Assembly: GCF_000711965.1 (NCBI RefSeq)
Contig: NZ_JONS01000006.1
Coordinates: 1-64,000 of the forward strand
Source of the DNA: Actinomyces israelii DSM 43320
GTDB taxonomy: Bacteria > Actinomycetota > Actinomycetes > Actinomycetales > Actinomycetaceae
Reading direction: 5' to 3'
Length of the DNA: 64,000 bases
This document shows positions 7,482 through 16,414 of the stretch, in pieces. The notes beneath the pieces are model-generated. The model saw nothing but the letters and a program-made list of their open reading frames with translations. It did no database searches and was not told the origin of the DNA. A program made the position numbers and the translations under genes. Position 1 is the first letter of the stretch. Each line of letters starts with the position of its first letter.

Positions 7482-9068
7482 TCACGCCGCCACCAGCACC
7501 TGCACCATGACGATCTTGACCACGATCGCCAGCGCGAAGAGCGTGGCGTACCCGGCCTCGACCCGCTCGTCGTCGTGCCTGGACAGGGCGAAGGCGAGGA
7601 TCGCCGGCTGTCCCACGAGGCCCGCGAGACCCCCGGCTGCCCGCGGCGCGCTCACCCCGGCCCACCGCGCCCCGGCCAGGAGCACGGCGGCACTGACCGC
7701 CACAATGAGCGCGGCGAGCCCGCCCACGGCCAGGCCGGTGCGGGAGAAGGCGGCGGCCGCGAAGTCGGGCCCGCTGGCCAGCCCGATGGCGGCCAGGAAG
7801 AACAGCAGGCCGAGCTGGCGGATGGTGGCGTTGGCGGCGTGCGCCAGCCCCCAGACGAAGGGGCCGGTGCGGCCGACGCGCCCGAGCACCATGCCCACCA
7901 CGAGCGGCCCGGCGGCCACCCCGAGCCTGAGGGTGACGCCGCCGGGCAGCGGAATGGCGACGAGCCCCACCAGCACGCCCAGCGCCATGCCCAGCCCCAC
8001 GGAGAAGGCGTCGATCTGAGCGATGGATCGCTCAGAGTCCCCGAAGTAGTCGGCAGCCCGCTCCAGCTCGTCACTGGGCACGACCGCCAGCACCCGGTCG
8101 CCCAGCTCCAGGACGAGGTCCTCGCGGGCGAGCAGGTCCAGGTCGCCGCGCCGCACCCGGGTGATGACGCCCCGGAAGCGGCCGGGCATGTCGAGCTCGG
8201 CGATGGTGCGCCCGGCCACGCGCGTGCTGGAGACGGTCAGGCGCCGGTAGTCCACGGCGGTGCGGTCCTTGGCCAGGCACCGCTCCAGGCCCGTGCCCAG
8301 CTCGTCCACGGCGGCCTCGACGGCGGCCGGCGCGCCCACGATGACGACCTTGTCCCCGGGCAGCAGCTCCTCACGGGGGTGGACCACCCGGGTGAGGCCG
8401 TCGCGCTCCAGGTAGGAGATGCGGATGCGGCCGGCCCTGAAGGCCTCCATCTCGCCCAGGGCGACGCGGCGCAGAATGTGGGCGCTGGTGGCGGTGATGC
8501 CGTCGGCCGACGCTGGGCGGGGGTCGCGCCGCCCCGGCCAGTCCCGGTTGATGACGGCGGCGACGATGAGGATGGCGACGGCCACGCCGACCGGGTAGGC
8601 CAGCGCGTAGCCGACAGCGGGCTCCTGGGTGCCGGCCGCCTCAATGGCGGCGTCGAGTACGGGGGAGGTGAGCGCCCCGGCGTAAGCGCCGGCGTCCATG
8701 GCGGGGGAGATCCCCGTCAGGCGGGAGTAGAGGGCCCCGGCGCCGCCGGCCGCCACGAGCGCGGCCGCGCACAGGCTCATGAGTGGCAGCTGGCGGCGCA
8801 GGTCGCGGAAGAAGGTGTTGCCCGCGCCAATGCCGACCGTGTAGCAGAACAGGCCGAGCCCCAGGCTGCGCAGCAGGGTCAGGTCGGCCCCCAGCCGCGG
8901 GTCGAGCGCCCCGACGGCGAGCCCGACGAAGAGCGCGCCGGCGGCCCCGAAGCGGATGGGGCCGAAGGGGATCTGCCCGACGGCGGTCCCCAGCCCGATG
9001 ACGAGGAAGACGGTGAGCAGCGGGGCGGCGGCGAGGATGTCGACGACGGGGCGCAGGAGGTCGGGCAC
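7482..9068 (-). CDS. AspT/YidE-type membrane transporter with TrkA-C domains
   Basis: A 528-residue integral membrane protein with the duplicated AspT/YidE/YbjL antiporter domain. The N-terminal half has about five transmembrane helices (LLTVFLVIGLGTAVGQIPFG, GAAGALFVGLAVGALDP and so on, with the family motif TSPVLDAAIEAAG). A central cytosolic region of about 170 residues contains two TrkA-C-like modules (GKVVIVGAPAAVEAAVDELG-type and the LELGDRVLAVVPSDELERAADYFGDSE segment). The C-terminal half repeats five or six helices (GLLFFLAAIGLASGPDF). AspT exchanges aspartate and alanine in lactobacilli, while most relatives have unknown substrates. The start is GTG at 9066-9068. It is convergent with the aldo/keto reductase and divergent from the phosphoribosyltransferase gene. 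Confidence 0.85.
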   Translation of the reverse strand: MPDLLRPVVDILAAAPLLTVFLVIGLGTAVGQIPFGPIRFGAAGALFVGLAVGALDPRLGADLTLLRSLGLGLFCYTVGIGAGNTFFRDLRRQLPLMSLCAAALVAAGGAGALYSRLTGISPAMDAGAYAGALTSPVLDAAIEAAGTQEPAVGYALAYPVGVAVAILIVAAVINRDWPGRRDPRPASADGITATSAHILRRVALGEMEAFRAGRIRISYLERDGLTRVVHPREELLPGDKVVIVGAPAAVEAAVDELGTGLERCLAKDRTAVDYRRLTVSSTRVAGRTIAELDMPGRFRGVITRVRRGDLDLLAREDLVLELGDRVLAVVPSDELERAADYFGDSERSIAQIDAFSVGLGMALGVLVGLVAIPLPGGVTLRLGVAAGPLVVGMVLGRVGRTGPFVWGLAHAANATIRQLGLLFFLAAIGLASGPDFAAAAFSRTGLAVGGLAALIVAVSAAVLLAGARWAGVSAPRAAGGLAGLVGQPAILAFALSRHDDERVEAGYATLFALAIVVKIVMVQVLVAA

Positions 9069-9086
9069 GCCCCCAGGCTAGACGAC

Positions 9087-9136
9087 GCCGAGATCGGTCG
9101 AGTTCCGCGTCGAGATCGGTTAGCAACCGATCTCGA
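9087..9136. repeat. Dispersed CGAGATCGGT repeat, locus 2 (3 units)
   Basis: Two direct CGAGATCGGT units (9089 and 9111 region, 22 bp apart) are followed by one inverted ACCGATCTCG unit at 9127. The locus lies between the divergent AspT-type gene and the phosphoribosyltransferase gene. Confidence 0.8.
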
Positions 9137-9185
9137 CGAAGCCCCGCGTTCCGTAGCCCGCTACAAGCCCCACTACAATGGGCTG

Positions 9186-9806
9186 GTGAATGACGCGCAC
9201 AGCACCCCCGGCGCCCCCGCTCGCCCCGTTTTCGACGACGGCGCAGCCGGGGCCGCCGACCCGGACCGGGAGAACCTCACCTGGGACCTCTTCGGCGCCG
9301 CCGAGCGCGAGCTGTCCGCCCAGATCGTCGCCTCCGGCTGGATCCCCGACCTCATTATCGCCATCGCCCGAGGCGGCCTCATCCCCGCCGGCGCCATCGG
9401 GTACGCCATCGGGGTCAAGGCCATGGGCGCCATTAACGTCGAGTTCTACACCGACGTCGGCCGGACCCTCGACGAGCCCATTATCCTGCCCCCGCTCATG
9501 GACGCCTCCGGGCTGCCCGGCAAGAAGGTCCTCGTCATCGACGACGTCGCCGACTCCGGCAAGACCCTCCGCATGGTCATGGAGATGCTCAGCCACCAGG
9601 GGCTGGACCTGGGCGGGCGGACCGTGAGCGTCGATGCGCGCAGTGCCGTCGTCTACCGCAAGCCGCGCTCCATGTTCGAGCCGGACTACTGCTGGCGAGT
9701 GACCGACAGGTGGATCAACTTCCCCTGGTCGGTGCTGCCGGTCATCACTCCCGCTCCGGCCCCCGCCTCGGAGGGGAGGCGCCCCGACGACGGCGCCCCC
9801 GCCTGA
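9186..9806 (+). CDS. Phosphoribosyltransferase (xanthine/hypoxanthine PRTase-like)
   Basis: A 206-residue type I phosphoribosyltransferase. The PRPP-binding motif is KVLVIDDVADSGKTL (residues 117-131), preceded by the flexible substrate region PDLIIAIARGGLIPAGAIGYAIGVK. The C-terminal YRKPRSMFEPDYCWRVTDRWINFPW matches the hood region of Gpt-like xanthine-guanine enzymes, where the aromatic residues stack on the purine. It probably salvages purines with PRPP. The GTG at 9186 is chosen because the homology to the PRTase fold begins some 30 codons later, and because the longer frame upstream is antisense to the AspT-type gene. The last 20 residues are Pro/Gly-rich and not part of the fold. Confidence 0.85.
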   Translation: MNDAHSTPGAPARPVFDDGAAGAADPDRENLTWDLFGAAERELSAQIVASGWIPDLIIAIARGGLIPAGAIGYAIGVKAMGAINVEFYTDVGRTLDEPIILPPLMDASGLPGKKVLVIDDVADSGKTLRMVMEMLSHQGLDLGGRTVSVDARSAVVYRKPRSMFEPDYCWRVTDRWINFPWSVLPVITPAPAPASEGRRPDDGAPA

Positions 9807-9980
9807 GGCCGTCCCCGCGTCTCAGCGGGACTGGGGCCGCGCGCCGACGCCGGCCTCCTCGTCCCCCTTGTCCAGGACCCTTGAGTCTGGCTTTGTACCA
9901 CACCGACGCTCTACCCTGGAAGGCGGCACGGCGGATCGCGTCGTGCATCCCCACACTCAGCGACGAGAAGTGACCCTTCT

Positions 9981-12386
9981 ATGGACACCCAAGAACAGAC
10001 AGAGCTCCCCTCGTACACACCCGAGGAGGAGCGCCTCATTATTCGCAACAAGAACGGCGTTCCCGTCGGCATCAGGCCCCACCACAAGTGGACGCCCAAG
10101 AGCATCGCCGTCTGGGCCGTCGTCACGGCCCTGGGCGTGCTGGGCTGGTGGATGCTGGCGGTCGTCCGCGGCGAGAGCGTCAACACCATATGGTTCGTCG
10201 TCACCGCGATCTGCACCTACGCCATCGGCTACCGCTTCTACGGGCTCTACATCCAGCGCACGATCATGCGGCCCGACGACTCCAACGCCACCCCGGCCGA
10301 GCGCATCAACAACGGCCGCGACTTCGATCCCACCCACCGCGTGGTCCTCTACGGCCACCACTTCGCGGCCATCGCCGGCGCGGGTCCGCTCGTGGGCCCC
10401 GTGCTCGCCGCCCAGATGGGCTACCTGCCCGGCACCCTGTGGATCATTATCGGCGTGGTCGTGGCCGGAGCCGTCCAGGACATGCTCGTCCTGTTCTTCT
10501 CCATGCGCCGCGGCGGACGATCGCTCGGCCAGATGGCCACCGACGAGATCGGCAAGGTCGGCGGCATCGTCGCCACCGTCGTCGTCTTCGTCATGCTCAT
10601 GATCGTCCTGGCCGTCCTGGCCATGGTCTGCGTCAACGCCCTGGCCGCCTCCCCCTGGGGCGTGTTCTCCGTGGGCTGCACCATCCCGATCGCCGTGTGC
10701 ATGGGCCTGTGGCTGCGCTTCGTCCAGCCCGGCAGGATCACCCAGGTCTCGATCGTCGGCTTCACCATTCTCATCGGCGTCATTATCGGCGGCCGCTGGG
10801 TGGCCCAGTCCTCCTTCGGCCACTACCTGCACCTGTCGCCCACCACGCTGGTGTGGGCCATGATCATCTACGGCTTCCTCGCCGCCGTCCTGCCCGTGTG
10901 GGTGCTGCTGACCCCGCGCGACTACCTGTCCACCTTCATGAAGGTCGGCACCATCGTCGTCCTGGCCGCCGGCATCCTGATCGTGCGCCCCGTCGTCGAG
11001 ATGGCCGCCGTCACCGAGTTCGCCGCCAACACCGACGGCCCGGTCTTCGCCGGGAAGCTCTTCCCCTTCCTGTTCATCACCATCGCCTGCGGCGCCCTGT
11101 CCGGCATGCACGCCATGGTCTCCTCAGGCACGAGCCCCAAGATGATCCAGAAGGAGACCCAGGCCCGCATGATCGGCTACGGCGGCATGCTCATGGAGTC
11201 CTTCGTGGCCATTATGGCCCTGGCCGCCGCCGTCTCCCTGAGCCCCGGCATCTACTTCTCCATGAACACCCCCGTTGACACGCTGAGCAACCTCGCCGGC
11301 CCCGACGTCGTGGCCTCCACGCCCTGCGACCCCTCCAACGACCCCGAGTATCACTGCGAGGACCTGGCCGCGGCGGCCGTGGAGAACCTGGGCGTCACCG
11401 ACGCCCACGGCAACAGGATGAACCCCCGGTGGGACTCCTGGGACGAGGACGGCAACCCGAAGACCTACACCGGCGCCGAGGCCCTCAAGCAGCTCGCCAG
11501 CGACGTCGGCGAGCCCAACGTGGTCGCCCGCACCGGCGGCGCCCCCACCCTGTCGGTGGGCATGGCCCACATCCTCCACCAGATCGGCGGCGGCCGCACC
11601 ATGATGGGCTTCTGGTACCACTTCGCCATCATGTTCGAGGCCCTGTTCATCCTCTCCGCCGTCGACGCCGTCACCCGCGTGGCCCGCTTCCAGCTCTCCG
11701 ACGCGCTCGGCAACGCCTTCCCGCGCTTCAAGGACCCCTCCTGGCACGTGGGCGCCTGGGTCACTACCGCCGTCGTCGTGGCCGCCTGGGGCTCTCTGCT
11801 GCTCATGGGCGTAACCGACCCGCGCGGCGGGATCAAGACCCTCTATCCGCTGTTCGGCATCGCCAATCAGCTCATCGCCGCAGTGGCCCTGCTGGTGGTC
11901 ACCGTCATGGTGGTGCGCAAGGGCTATACGAAGTGGGCGTGGATCCCCTTGATCCCACTGGCCTTCGACACGGCGGTGACCTTCGTGGCCTCCTGGCAGA
12001 AGATCTTCTCCCACGACTCGCAGGTGGGCTACTTCCAGCAGCACCGCAACGCCCTGGCCAAGCTGGACACGCTCTCCGACCCGGCGGCCATCGACGTCCA
12101 GCGGGCGATCGTCCGCAACACCATGATCCAGGGGACGCTGTCGATCATCTTCCTCGTCCTGGTCGCCTTCGTCATGGTCTGCGCCCTGGTGCGCGTCATC
12201 CGGACGATCCGCTCCGGCGACACGACGACCTCGGAGGACCCGTACCAGGAGTCGAACTTCTACGCCCCGGAGACCATGATCGCCTCCAAGCTCCAGAAGA
12301 AGCTCGTCGCGGAGTACGAGAAGGTCGGCGACCCCGACCTCATCCCGGGCCGCTCGCACGCCCCCGCGGACAGTGCGAGCAGCTGA
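9981..12386 (+). CDS. cstA: Carbon starvation protein A (CstA-type transporter)
   Basis: An 801-residue, roughly 16-18-helix transporter of the CstA family. Family landmarks are the sequence VVLYGHHFAAIAGAGPLVGPVLAAQMGYLPG near the N-terminus, FSMRRGGRSLGQMATDEIGK, GALSGMHAMVSSGTSPKMI in the middle, and FGIANQLIAAVALLVVTV near the end. In E. coli, CstA and BtsT import peptides and pyruvate respectively. Members are induced on carbon limitation. A segment of about 85 residues between helices (about 435-520) is enriched in Asp and Asn and carries Cys residues, and probably faces outward. The gene overlaps the downstream YbdD-type gene by 14 bp, the usual cstA-ybdD pairing. Substrate here is inferred as peptide or pyruvate. 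Confidence 0.95.
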   Translation: MDTQEQTELPSYTPEEERLIIRNKNGVPVGIRPHHKWTPKSIAVWAVVTALGVLGWWMLAVVRGESVNTIWFVVTAICTYAIGYRFYGLYIQRTIMRPDDSNATPAERINNGRDFDPTHRVVLYGHHFAAIAGAGPLVGPVLAAQMGYLPGTLWIIIGVVVAGAVQDMLVLFFSMRRGGRSLGQMATDEIGKVGGIVATVVVFVMLMIVLAVLAMVCVNALAASPWGVFSVGCTIPIAVCMGLWLRFVQPGRITQVSIVGFTILIGVIIGGRWVAQSSFGHYLHLSPTTLVWAMIIYGFLAAVLPVWVLLTPRDYLSTFMKVGTIVVLAAGILIVRPVVEMAAVTEFAANTDGPVFAGKLFPFLFITIACGALSGMHAMVSSGTSPKMIQKETQARMIGYGGMLMESFVAIMALAAAVSLSPGIYFSMNTPVDTLSNLAGPDVVASTPCDPSNDPEYHCEDLAAAAVENLGVTDAHGNRMNPRWDSWDEDGNPKTYTGAEALKQLASDVGEPNVVARTGGAPTLSVGMAHILHQIGGGRTMMGFWYHFAIMFEALFILSAVDAVTRVARFQLSDALGNAFPRFKDPSWHVGAWVTTAVVVAAWGSLLLMGVTDPRGGIKTLYPLFGIANQLIAAVALLVVTVMVVRKGYTKWAWIPLIPLAFDTAVTFVASWQKIFSHDSQVGYFQQHRNALAKLDTLSDPAAIDVQRAIVRNTMIQGTLSIIFLVLVAFVMVCALVRVIRTIRSGDTTTSEDPYQESNFYAPETMIASKLQKKLVAEYEKVGDPDLIPGRSHAPADSASS

Positions 12387-12750
12387 GGGCCGCGTGGGCA
12401 ACCCGCTGGAAGATCGGCCGCGCCGATCGACGACGGCGAGTGCGGCGCCGGGCCGGGGCGCTCCCGGCCCGGCGCCCGGGGCCGCACAGCCCGGCCCGGC
12501 CTTCGCGCAGCCCGGCTCGACGGCGGGCGCCCTCAGCGGCGCCGGCCTGTCCACCGGGTTCGCGCGCCTGCGCGCCGGCCTGGCCCGCGCCCGCTGCCTG
12601 TGGCGCGACTTCACCGGCGAGTCGGCCTACGACCGCTATGTCGAGCGGCACCGGCGCAACCACCCCGACCACGAGCCAATGAGCGAGCGCCAGTGGTGGC
12701 GGGCGCGGGCGGAGCACGACGAGCGCAGCGTCTCCACGGGCTGCTGCTGA
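12373..12750 (+). CDS. YbdD/YjiX (DUF466) family CstA-associated protein
   Basis: A 125-residue protein whose C-terminal 65 residues match the small YbdD/YjiX family: LWRDFTGESAYDRYVERHRRNHPDHEPMSERQWWRARAEH is the diagnostic block (W...TG...Y..Y..H....P...PM....F/W). The first 50 residues are Pro/Ala/Gly-rich and look like a non-conserved extension, so the true start may lie further downstream. YbdD-like proteins are required for CstA/BtsT-type uptake in enterobacteria. The frame starts inside the end of cstA, implying translational coupling. Confidence 0.82.
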   Translation: MRAAEGRVGNPLEDRPRRSTTASAAPGRGAPGPAPGAAQPGPAFAQPGSTAGALSGAGLSTGFARLRAGLARARCLWRDFTGESAYDRYVERHRRNHPDHEPMSERQWWRARAEHDERSVSTGCC

Positions 12751-12802
12751 GCGACGCGCTCCCGCCCTCGGCGTCCCGCCCGTCCTCTCCCGCGCCCCCT
12801 TT

Positions 12803-12861
12803 CGCCGAGATCGGTTCACTTCCGCGTCGAGATCGGTCGTATTCCGGCTCGAGATCGGTTC
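12803..12861 (+). repeat. Dispersed CGAGATCGGT repeat, locus 3 (3 units)
   Basis: Three direct CGAGATCGGT-type units end near 12816, 12838 and 12860, at 22-bp spacing. The first is preceded by TTTCGC, as at loci 6 and 8. It lies just downstream of ybdD. Confidence 0.8.
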
Positions 12862-13383
12862 GATGTGTTGGCCAGCTGGTGGTCTGGCGCGTCCTGGGCG
12901 TGCTGCGCTGTCCGGCCCGTGGCGTGGTGGGCCGTGGAGTCATGCCGTTCTCTACGGGCTCGGTGCCGTCTGGCGTCTCGGAATGTGCGTGGGTGATCGC
13001 TTGTGGTGCCCTGATGCCGGTCGTCGGGGCGACCGGCACCGGGGCGGCTGGGCCCTGTCGCGGAGGTCGTCGGGGCCGGGGGTCGGGGGTCGTCGCCGGT
13101 GGCGTGTGCGGTGGCCTGGCCGAAAGGAGGGGGCCGCACGTGGGAGCGGGGGAGGGGGAGCCCACCCGGGGCGAGCGCGAGTCTTCCGCGTGCGTCCCCG
13201 CCCGAGCACCCTCCCGGCCGAACCCGACCACGAGCCCACGGCCGCGAGCCGGCGCCTGGACGGAATTGCGTGGCCGAGCGGCGCTGCGCGGCGGACAAGG
13301 ACGACGCCGTCAGGCTCCCGGGCCCGGCAGGTGCACCGGCCGCCGCCGAGCCCGCAGGCCGGGTGCGACGCCAGTGAAACCGA

Positions 13384-13420
13384 ATCGATCTCGACACGGA
13401 GCTCGACCGATCTCGACGAG
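13384..13420 (-). repeat. Dispersed CGAGATCGGT repeat, locus 4 (2 units)
   Basis: Two inverted units, TCGATCTCGAC at 13385 and ACCGATCTCGAC at 13407, are separated by ACGGAGCTCG. The locus lies 37 bp beyond the 3' end of the esterase gene. Confidence 0.75.
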
Positions 13421-13457
13421 GGGGGCCGCGGACGCCCGGCGCCCCGGAATCGAGCGT

Positions 13458-14477
13458 CTACCGAGCGCGTCGGTCCAGGAGCATCTCCAGGGCGTTGCCC
13501 ACGTGGTCGGAGACCATCTGCCAGTCGTGGTCGGCCTCGTCGTCGGGCTCGTAGACGACGGTGACTCCGCGCTCGGCCGCCAGGCCGGCGAGAAGCGGCG
13601 TGTCCTCGACGTCGACGTCCGGGGACTGCCCGCCGACCGTGAGGTAGAAGCGCAGCCCCTTCCTGACCTCGAAGTACGGATCGGCCAGGTAGTCGGCGGG
13701 CGACTGCTGCGCGTACTCGTCGTCGTCGGCGAGCAGGGGCGCGGCGTCCGGGCCCGGCTCGCCGTAGTCGGCCATGGCCGCGGCGGAGGAGAACATGTCC
13801 TGGTGCTGGAAGAGGAGGTTGGTGGCGCAGAACGCCCCCATGGAGAAGCCCATGAGAACACGGTGGTCGGCGTCCGCGTATGTGCGATACGTCTCATCGA
13901 CCCAGGGGACGACGTGCTTTGTGAGATAGGTGTCGATGAGTGGGCCGCCGGTGGTGGAGTCCAGGCAGCGCGTGTCGGACACCTCGGGGGTCGAGATCTC
14001 CGGGGAGACGGCGATGACCGGCGGGATCGTGCCGTCGTTAATCAGCTGGTCGAGGCGGTCGGCCAGGGAGGCCCCGACGAACCAGTCCGACGACTGCCCG
14101 GGGGTGCCGTGGAGCAGGTAGACGACCGGATAGCGGGTCGAGGACCGAGGGTCATAGGTAGGCGGCGTGTAGACGAACGTCATGGAGTCCGCCGTCCCCA
14201 GATCTGCATCGCCATCGACCGCCACAGCGGCCACGGAGCCCGCGTCCACGCCGTTGCCGGTCACGACCACGCTCTGAGCGATCGCCTCCTGGGCTGCCAT
14301 GGGATCGGTCACGGACGTGTGGTCCTGAAGCAGGACGGAGACGATGCCCGAACCCCGCGGACCCCCAGTGTTCAGGGCATCGCCCTGGACGCCCACGCTC
14401 CACGCGCACAGCACCAGGAGAAGAATGCCCACCGCACTGTAGACGCGGCGTCTGCTGACGAATCGCTTCTGACTCAC
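13458..14477 (-). CDS. Secreted or membrane-anchored esterase (putative esterase/EstD family)
   Basis: A 339-residue alpha/beta hydrolase with an N-terminal signal anchor (RRRVYSAVGILLLVLCAWSVGV). The nucleophile elbow is VLMGFSMGAFCA with Ser in G-x-S-x-G, the oxyanion/strand region is YPVVYLLHGTPGQSSDWF, and the likely catalytic His is in the C-terminal DEADHDWQMV segment. The layout matches the enterochelin-esterase-like/putative esterase family (Esterase PF00756), which includes mycolyltransferases and feruloyl esterases. The specific substrate is unknown. It could cleave extracellular esters or trehalose-type lipids. The start is GTG at 14475-14477. It is divergent from the VanZ-like gene. 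Confidence 0.82.
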   Translation of the reverse strand: MSQKRFVSRRRVYSAVGILLLVLCAWSVGVQGDALNTGGPRGSGIVSVLLQDHTSVTDPMAAQEAIAQSVVVTGNGVDAGSVAAVAVDGDADLGTADSMTFVYTPPTYDPRSSTRYPVVYLLHGTPGQSSDWFVGASLADRLDQLINDGTIPPVIAVSPEISTPEVSDTRCLDSTTGGPLIDTYLTKHVVPWVDETYRTYADADHRVLMGFSMGAFCATNLLFQHQDMFSSAAAMADYGEPGPDAAPLLADDDEYAQQSPADYLADPYFEVRKGLRFYLTVGGQSPDVDVEDTPLLAGLAAERGVTVVYEPDDEADHDWQMVSDHVGNALEMLLDRRAR

Positions 14478-14575
14478 CCGACAATTGTCCGCCTACTGGA
14501 CCCGACGGCGGTTGTGTGTCCTGCCACGTCCGCATGTTGACCAATAGCAGTACTCGTCCGGCTAGCCTCCCGACC

Positions 14576-15067
14576 ATGACCCGCTTCCGCACCATCTGCC
14601 GCGTCGCCGCGGGGTTCTACCTCGTGGTCGTCCTGTTCGCCGTGCTATGGGACTCCGGCGCCCAGATCGCCATGCTCAAGGAGTCGCTGGGTCCGTGGTT
14701 CCTCGACGCCGTCGGCAAGGACATCGTCCTCAACCTGGTCATGCTCGCGCCCCTGACCTTCCTCGCCCACCTGGGCTGGCCGCGCGTCGCCTGGTGGCAG
14801 TGGGCCCTGGCCGGCTGCGCCGTCGGCGTCGGCGCCGAGCTCGCCCAGTGGGCGCTGCCCTTCCTGACCAGGCGACCGGCCTGGGCCAATATCGCCGAGA
14901 ACGCCGTCGGCGCCTGGACCGGCGCCCTCGCCGCCCACGCCCTGTGGTGCCTCCGACGCCGTCCACCGGTCGGGACGCAGAGCACCCGCCCACGTCCGGG
15001 GCTAGGCGGGCGGACCGGGCTCATCCGCGGATCGCGCCCGGAGCGCCCCGAGTGCGGCGCCGCGTAG
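14576..15067 (+). CDS. VanZ-like family membrane protein
   Basis: A 163-residue protein with four predicted membrane helices. The core (KDIVLNLVMLAPLTFLAHLG and AVGVGAELAQWALPF, then NIAENAVGAWTGALAAHAL) matches the VanZ-like fold, including the conserved N in the first motif and the E...Q pair. VanZ-like proteins include the teicoplanin-resistance accessory protein, but most actinobacterial members are simply membrane proteins of unknown job. The last 40 residues are Arg/Pro/Gly-rich and unlikely to be folded. The ATG at 14576 begins directly before the first helix. It is an isolated gene, so no operon context helps. Confidence 0.8.
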   Translation: MTRFRTICRVAAGFYLVVVLFAVLWDSGAQIAMLKESLGPWFLDAVGKDIVLNLVMLAPLTFLAHLGWPRVAWWQWALAGCAVGVGAELAQWALPFLTRRPAWANIAENAVGAWTGALAAHALWCLRRRPPVGTQSTRPRPGLGGRTGLIRGSRPERPECGAA

Positions 15068-15138
15068 CTCGGGCGGGCAGCGGTTGGTCGGCGGGCGCGT
15101 ACCCGACGGCGGCGGGGCTGCGCGGCCCGGACGGGCAG

Positions 15139-15199
15139 CGGACCGATCTCGAGCCGGAAGCGGACCGATCTCGGCGCGGAACTCAACCGATCTCGGCGT
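15139..15199 (-). repeat. Dispersed CGAGATCGGT repeat, locus 5 (3 units)
   Basis: Three ACCGATCTCG-type units start at about 15142, 15164 and 15186 (22-bp period), with GGAAGCGG- and GGAACTCA-type spacers. The locus lies between the VanZ-like gene and the tRNA-Leu terminator. Confidence 0.8.
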
Positions 15200-15289
15200 C
15201 GGGCGCGCACCCGCGACGTGCCCGCCCGCGCAGCGGGCCCGCGCCACGCGGCACGGAGCGGCAGGCCGCAGCGCACCCGCGCAGCACGG

Positions 15290-15338
15290 CGAAGGGCCCG
15301 GGCCGCCGAATCGTCGTCGGCGGGCTCCGGGCCCTTCG
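15290..15338 (-). terminator. Long hairpin terminator after tRNA-Leu
   Basis: CGAAGGGCCCGG (15290-15301) pairs with CCGGGCCCTTCG (15327-15338), and an inner GCCGCCGA/TCGGCGG pairing extends the stem. It is positioned immediately 3' of the minus-strand tRNA-Leu. No T-run follows, as is common in high-GC actinobacteria. Confidence 0.7.
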
Positions 15339-15345
15339 TTCTTCG

Positions 15346-15429
15346 TGCGCGGGGGGGGACTCGAACCCCCATGATCGTGAGATCACACGGACCTGAACCG
15401 TGCGCGTCTACCAATTCCGCCACTCGCGC
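15346..15429 (-). tRNA. tRNA-Leu (anticodon CAG)
   Basis: Read on the minus strand, the 84-nt cloverleaf starts with GCGCGAG and ends CGCGC plus discriminator A. It has a GGTAGAC D-loop segment, the anticodon loop TTCAGGT giving CAG (Leu CUG codons), a long class II variable arm with TGATC/GATCA pairing, and the GGTTCGAGTCC T-arm. The acceptor stem has one A-C mismatch. CCA is not encoded. The position next to fhaA matches tRNA-Leu in other actinobacteria. Confidence 0.97.
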
Positions 15430-15706
15430 GAGAAGCGAGGACGACGATAGCCGCCCTGAGGTCCCGGCGTCCACTTCGTGTCACCGATCATCGGGTGAGA
15501 CCGCTCACCCTCGCCCGTCGTCGGCTCCCGATATGGCGCCCGCCTGGGACATTTCCTATGGTTACAACACAACCACGGCTGGCACTACCCGCCCTAGGGG
15601 CCACAGCCGTTACGATGGGCGTGGCTCGCCTGGCGCCACCGTACCGCCCGGCATCACGGCCACCGCGGTCACCTCGGACCGCGCCGAGCACACGGGGAGG
15701 TAGTCC

Positions 15707-16414
15707 ATGGGCATCCTGGACAAGTTCGAGAAGGGCGTCGAGAACGTCACCAGTCGCGCCATGTCTCGTTTCTCGGACGATGTCGAGCCCATCGAGATCG
15801 CCTCGAAGCTGCGCGAGACAATGGACAAGCGCGCCGCTTCCTTCGCCCGCGACCGATCCGTGGTTCCCAATGTCTTCCGCATTCACCTGGCGCCCAGCGA
15901 CGTCTCCCGCATCGAGGGCTGGGGGATGGACGAGATGATCCGCCAGATGGAGGAGGTGGCCACCAGCCACGCCTCCGAGCAGGGCTACTCCTTCGTCGGC
16001 CCGGTCAAGGTCACCTTCACCCCCGACGGCGCCCTGACGGCCCCCGCCATTGAGATCGAGTCCTCGACACGCCGGGGAGGCGCCGCCCCGGCGGCGTCCG
16101 CCAGTGCGACGCCGAGCCACCCGATCCTCGACATCGACGGGCAGAGATACCTGCTGACGGGCCCCGTCACCGTGATCGGCCGAGGCTCGGAGGCCGACAT
16201 CATCGTTGACGACTCCGGCGTCTCCCGCCGGCACCTTGAGATTCGTCTCACACAGGGTCACGCCATCGCCACCGACCTGGGCTCGACCAACGGCACCTTC
16301 GTCGAGGGGCACCGCGTGGACGCCGCCACTCTCCTGGACGGCAACACGCTCACGGTCGGCCGCACCCGGATCATGTTCTGGGACGGCTCTCAGAGCGCCG
16401 AGGCAGGCGTGTGA
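15707..16414 (+). CDS. fhaA: FhaA: DUF3662 plus FHA domain signalling protein
   Basis: A 235-residue protein with two parts. Residues 1-125 are the DUF3662 domain (MGILDKFEKGVENVTSRAMSRF at its start, typical of FhaA). Residues 145-230 are a forkhead-associated domain with the phosphothreonine-binding motifs VIGRGSEADIIVDDSGVSRRHLEI and DLGSTNGTFVEG. FhaA binds phosphorylated membrane kinase targets, in mycobacteria the MurJ pseudokinase, and so regulates peptidoglycan precursor export. The linker between the domains is shorter than in Mycobacterium. GGGGAGG at 15695-15701 gives a strong ribosome site. First gene of the fhaA-pknB operon, overlapping fhaB by 4 bp (GTGA). Confidence 0.95.
   Translation: MGILDKFEKGVENVTSRAMSRFSDDVEPIEIASKLRETMDKRAASFARDRSVVPNVFRIHLAPSDVSRIEGWGMDEMIRQMEEVATSHASEQGYSFVGPVKVTFTPDGALTAPAIEIESSTRRGGAAPAASASATPSHPILDIDGQRYLLTGPVTVIGRGSEADIIVDDSGVSRRHLEIRLTQGHAIATDLGSTNGTFVEGHRVDAATLLDGNTLTVGRTRIMFWDGSQSAEAGV

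Larger units (their letters stand above)
12751..13457. other. Intergenic stretch between convergent genes, repeats only
   Basis: Seven hundred bases between ybdD and the esterase gene hold two dispersed-repeat loci (12803-12861 and 13384-13420). The very GC-rich sequence between them gives only Pro/Arg-rich open frames, with no recognisable protein in any frame. Confidence 0.55.

Noticed and set aside
7575-9185. Long plus-strand frame running into the phosphoribosyltransferase
   Set aside because: It is antisense to the AspT-type transporter up to about 9068. Homology to the phosphoribosyltransferase begins only after the GTG at 9186.
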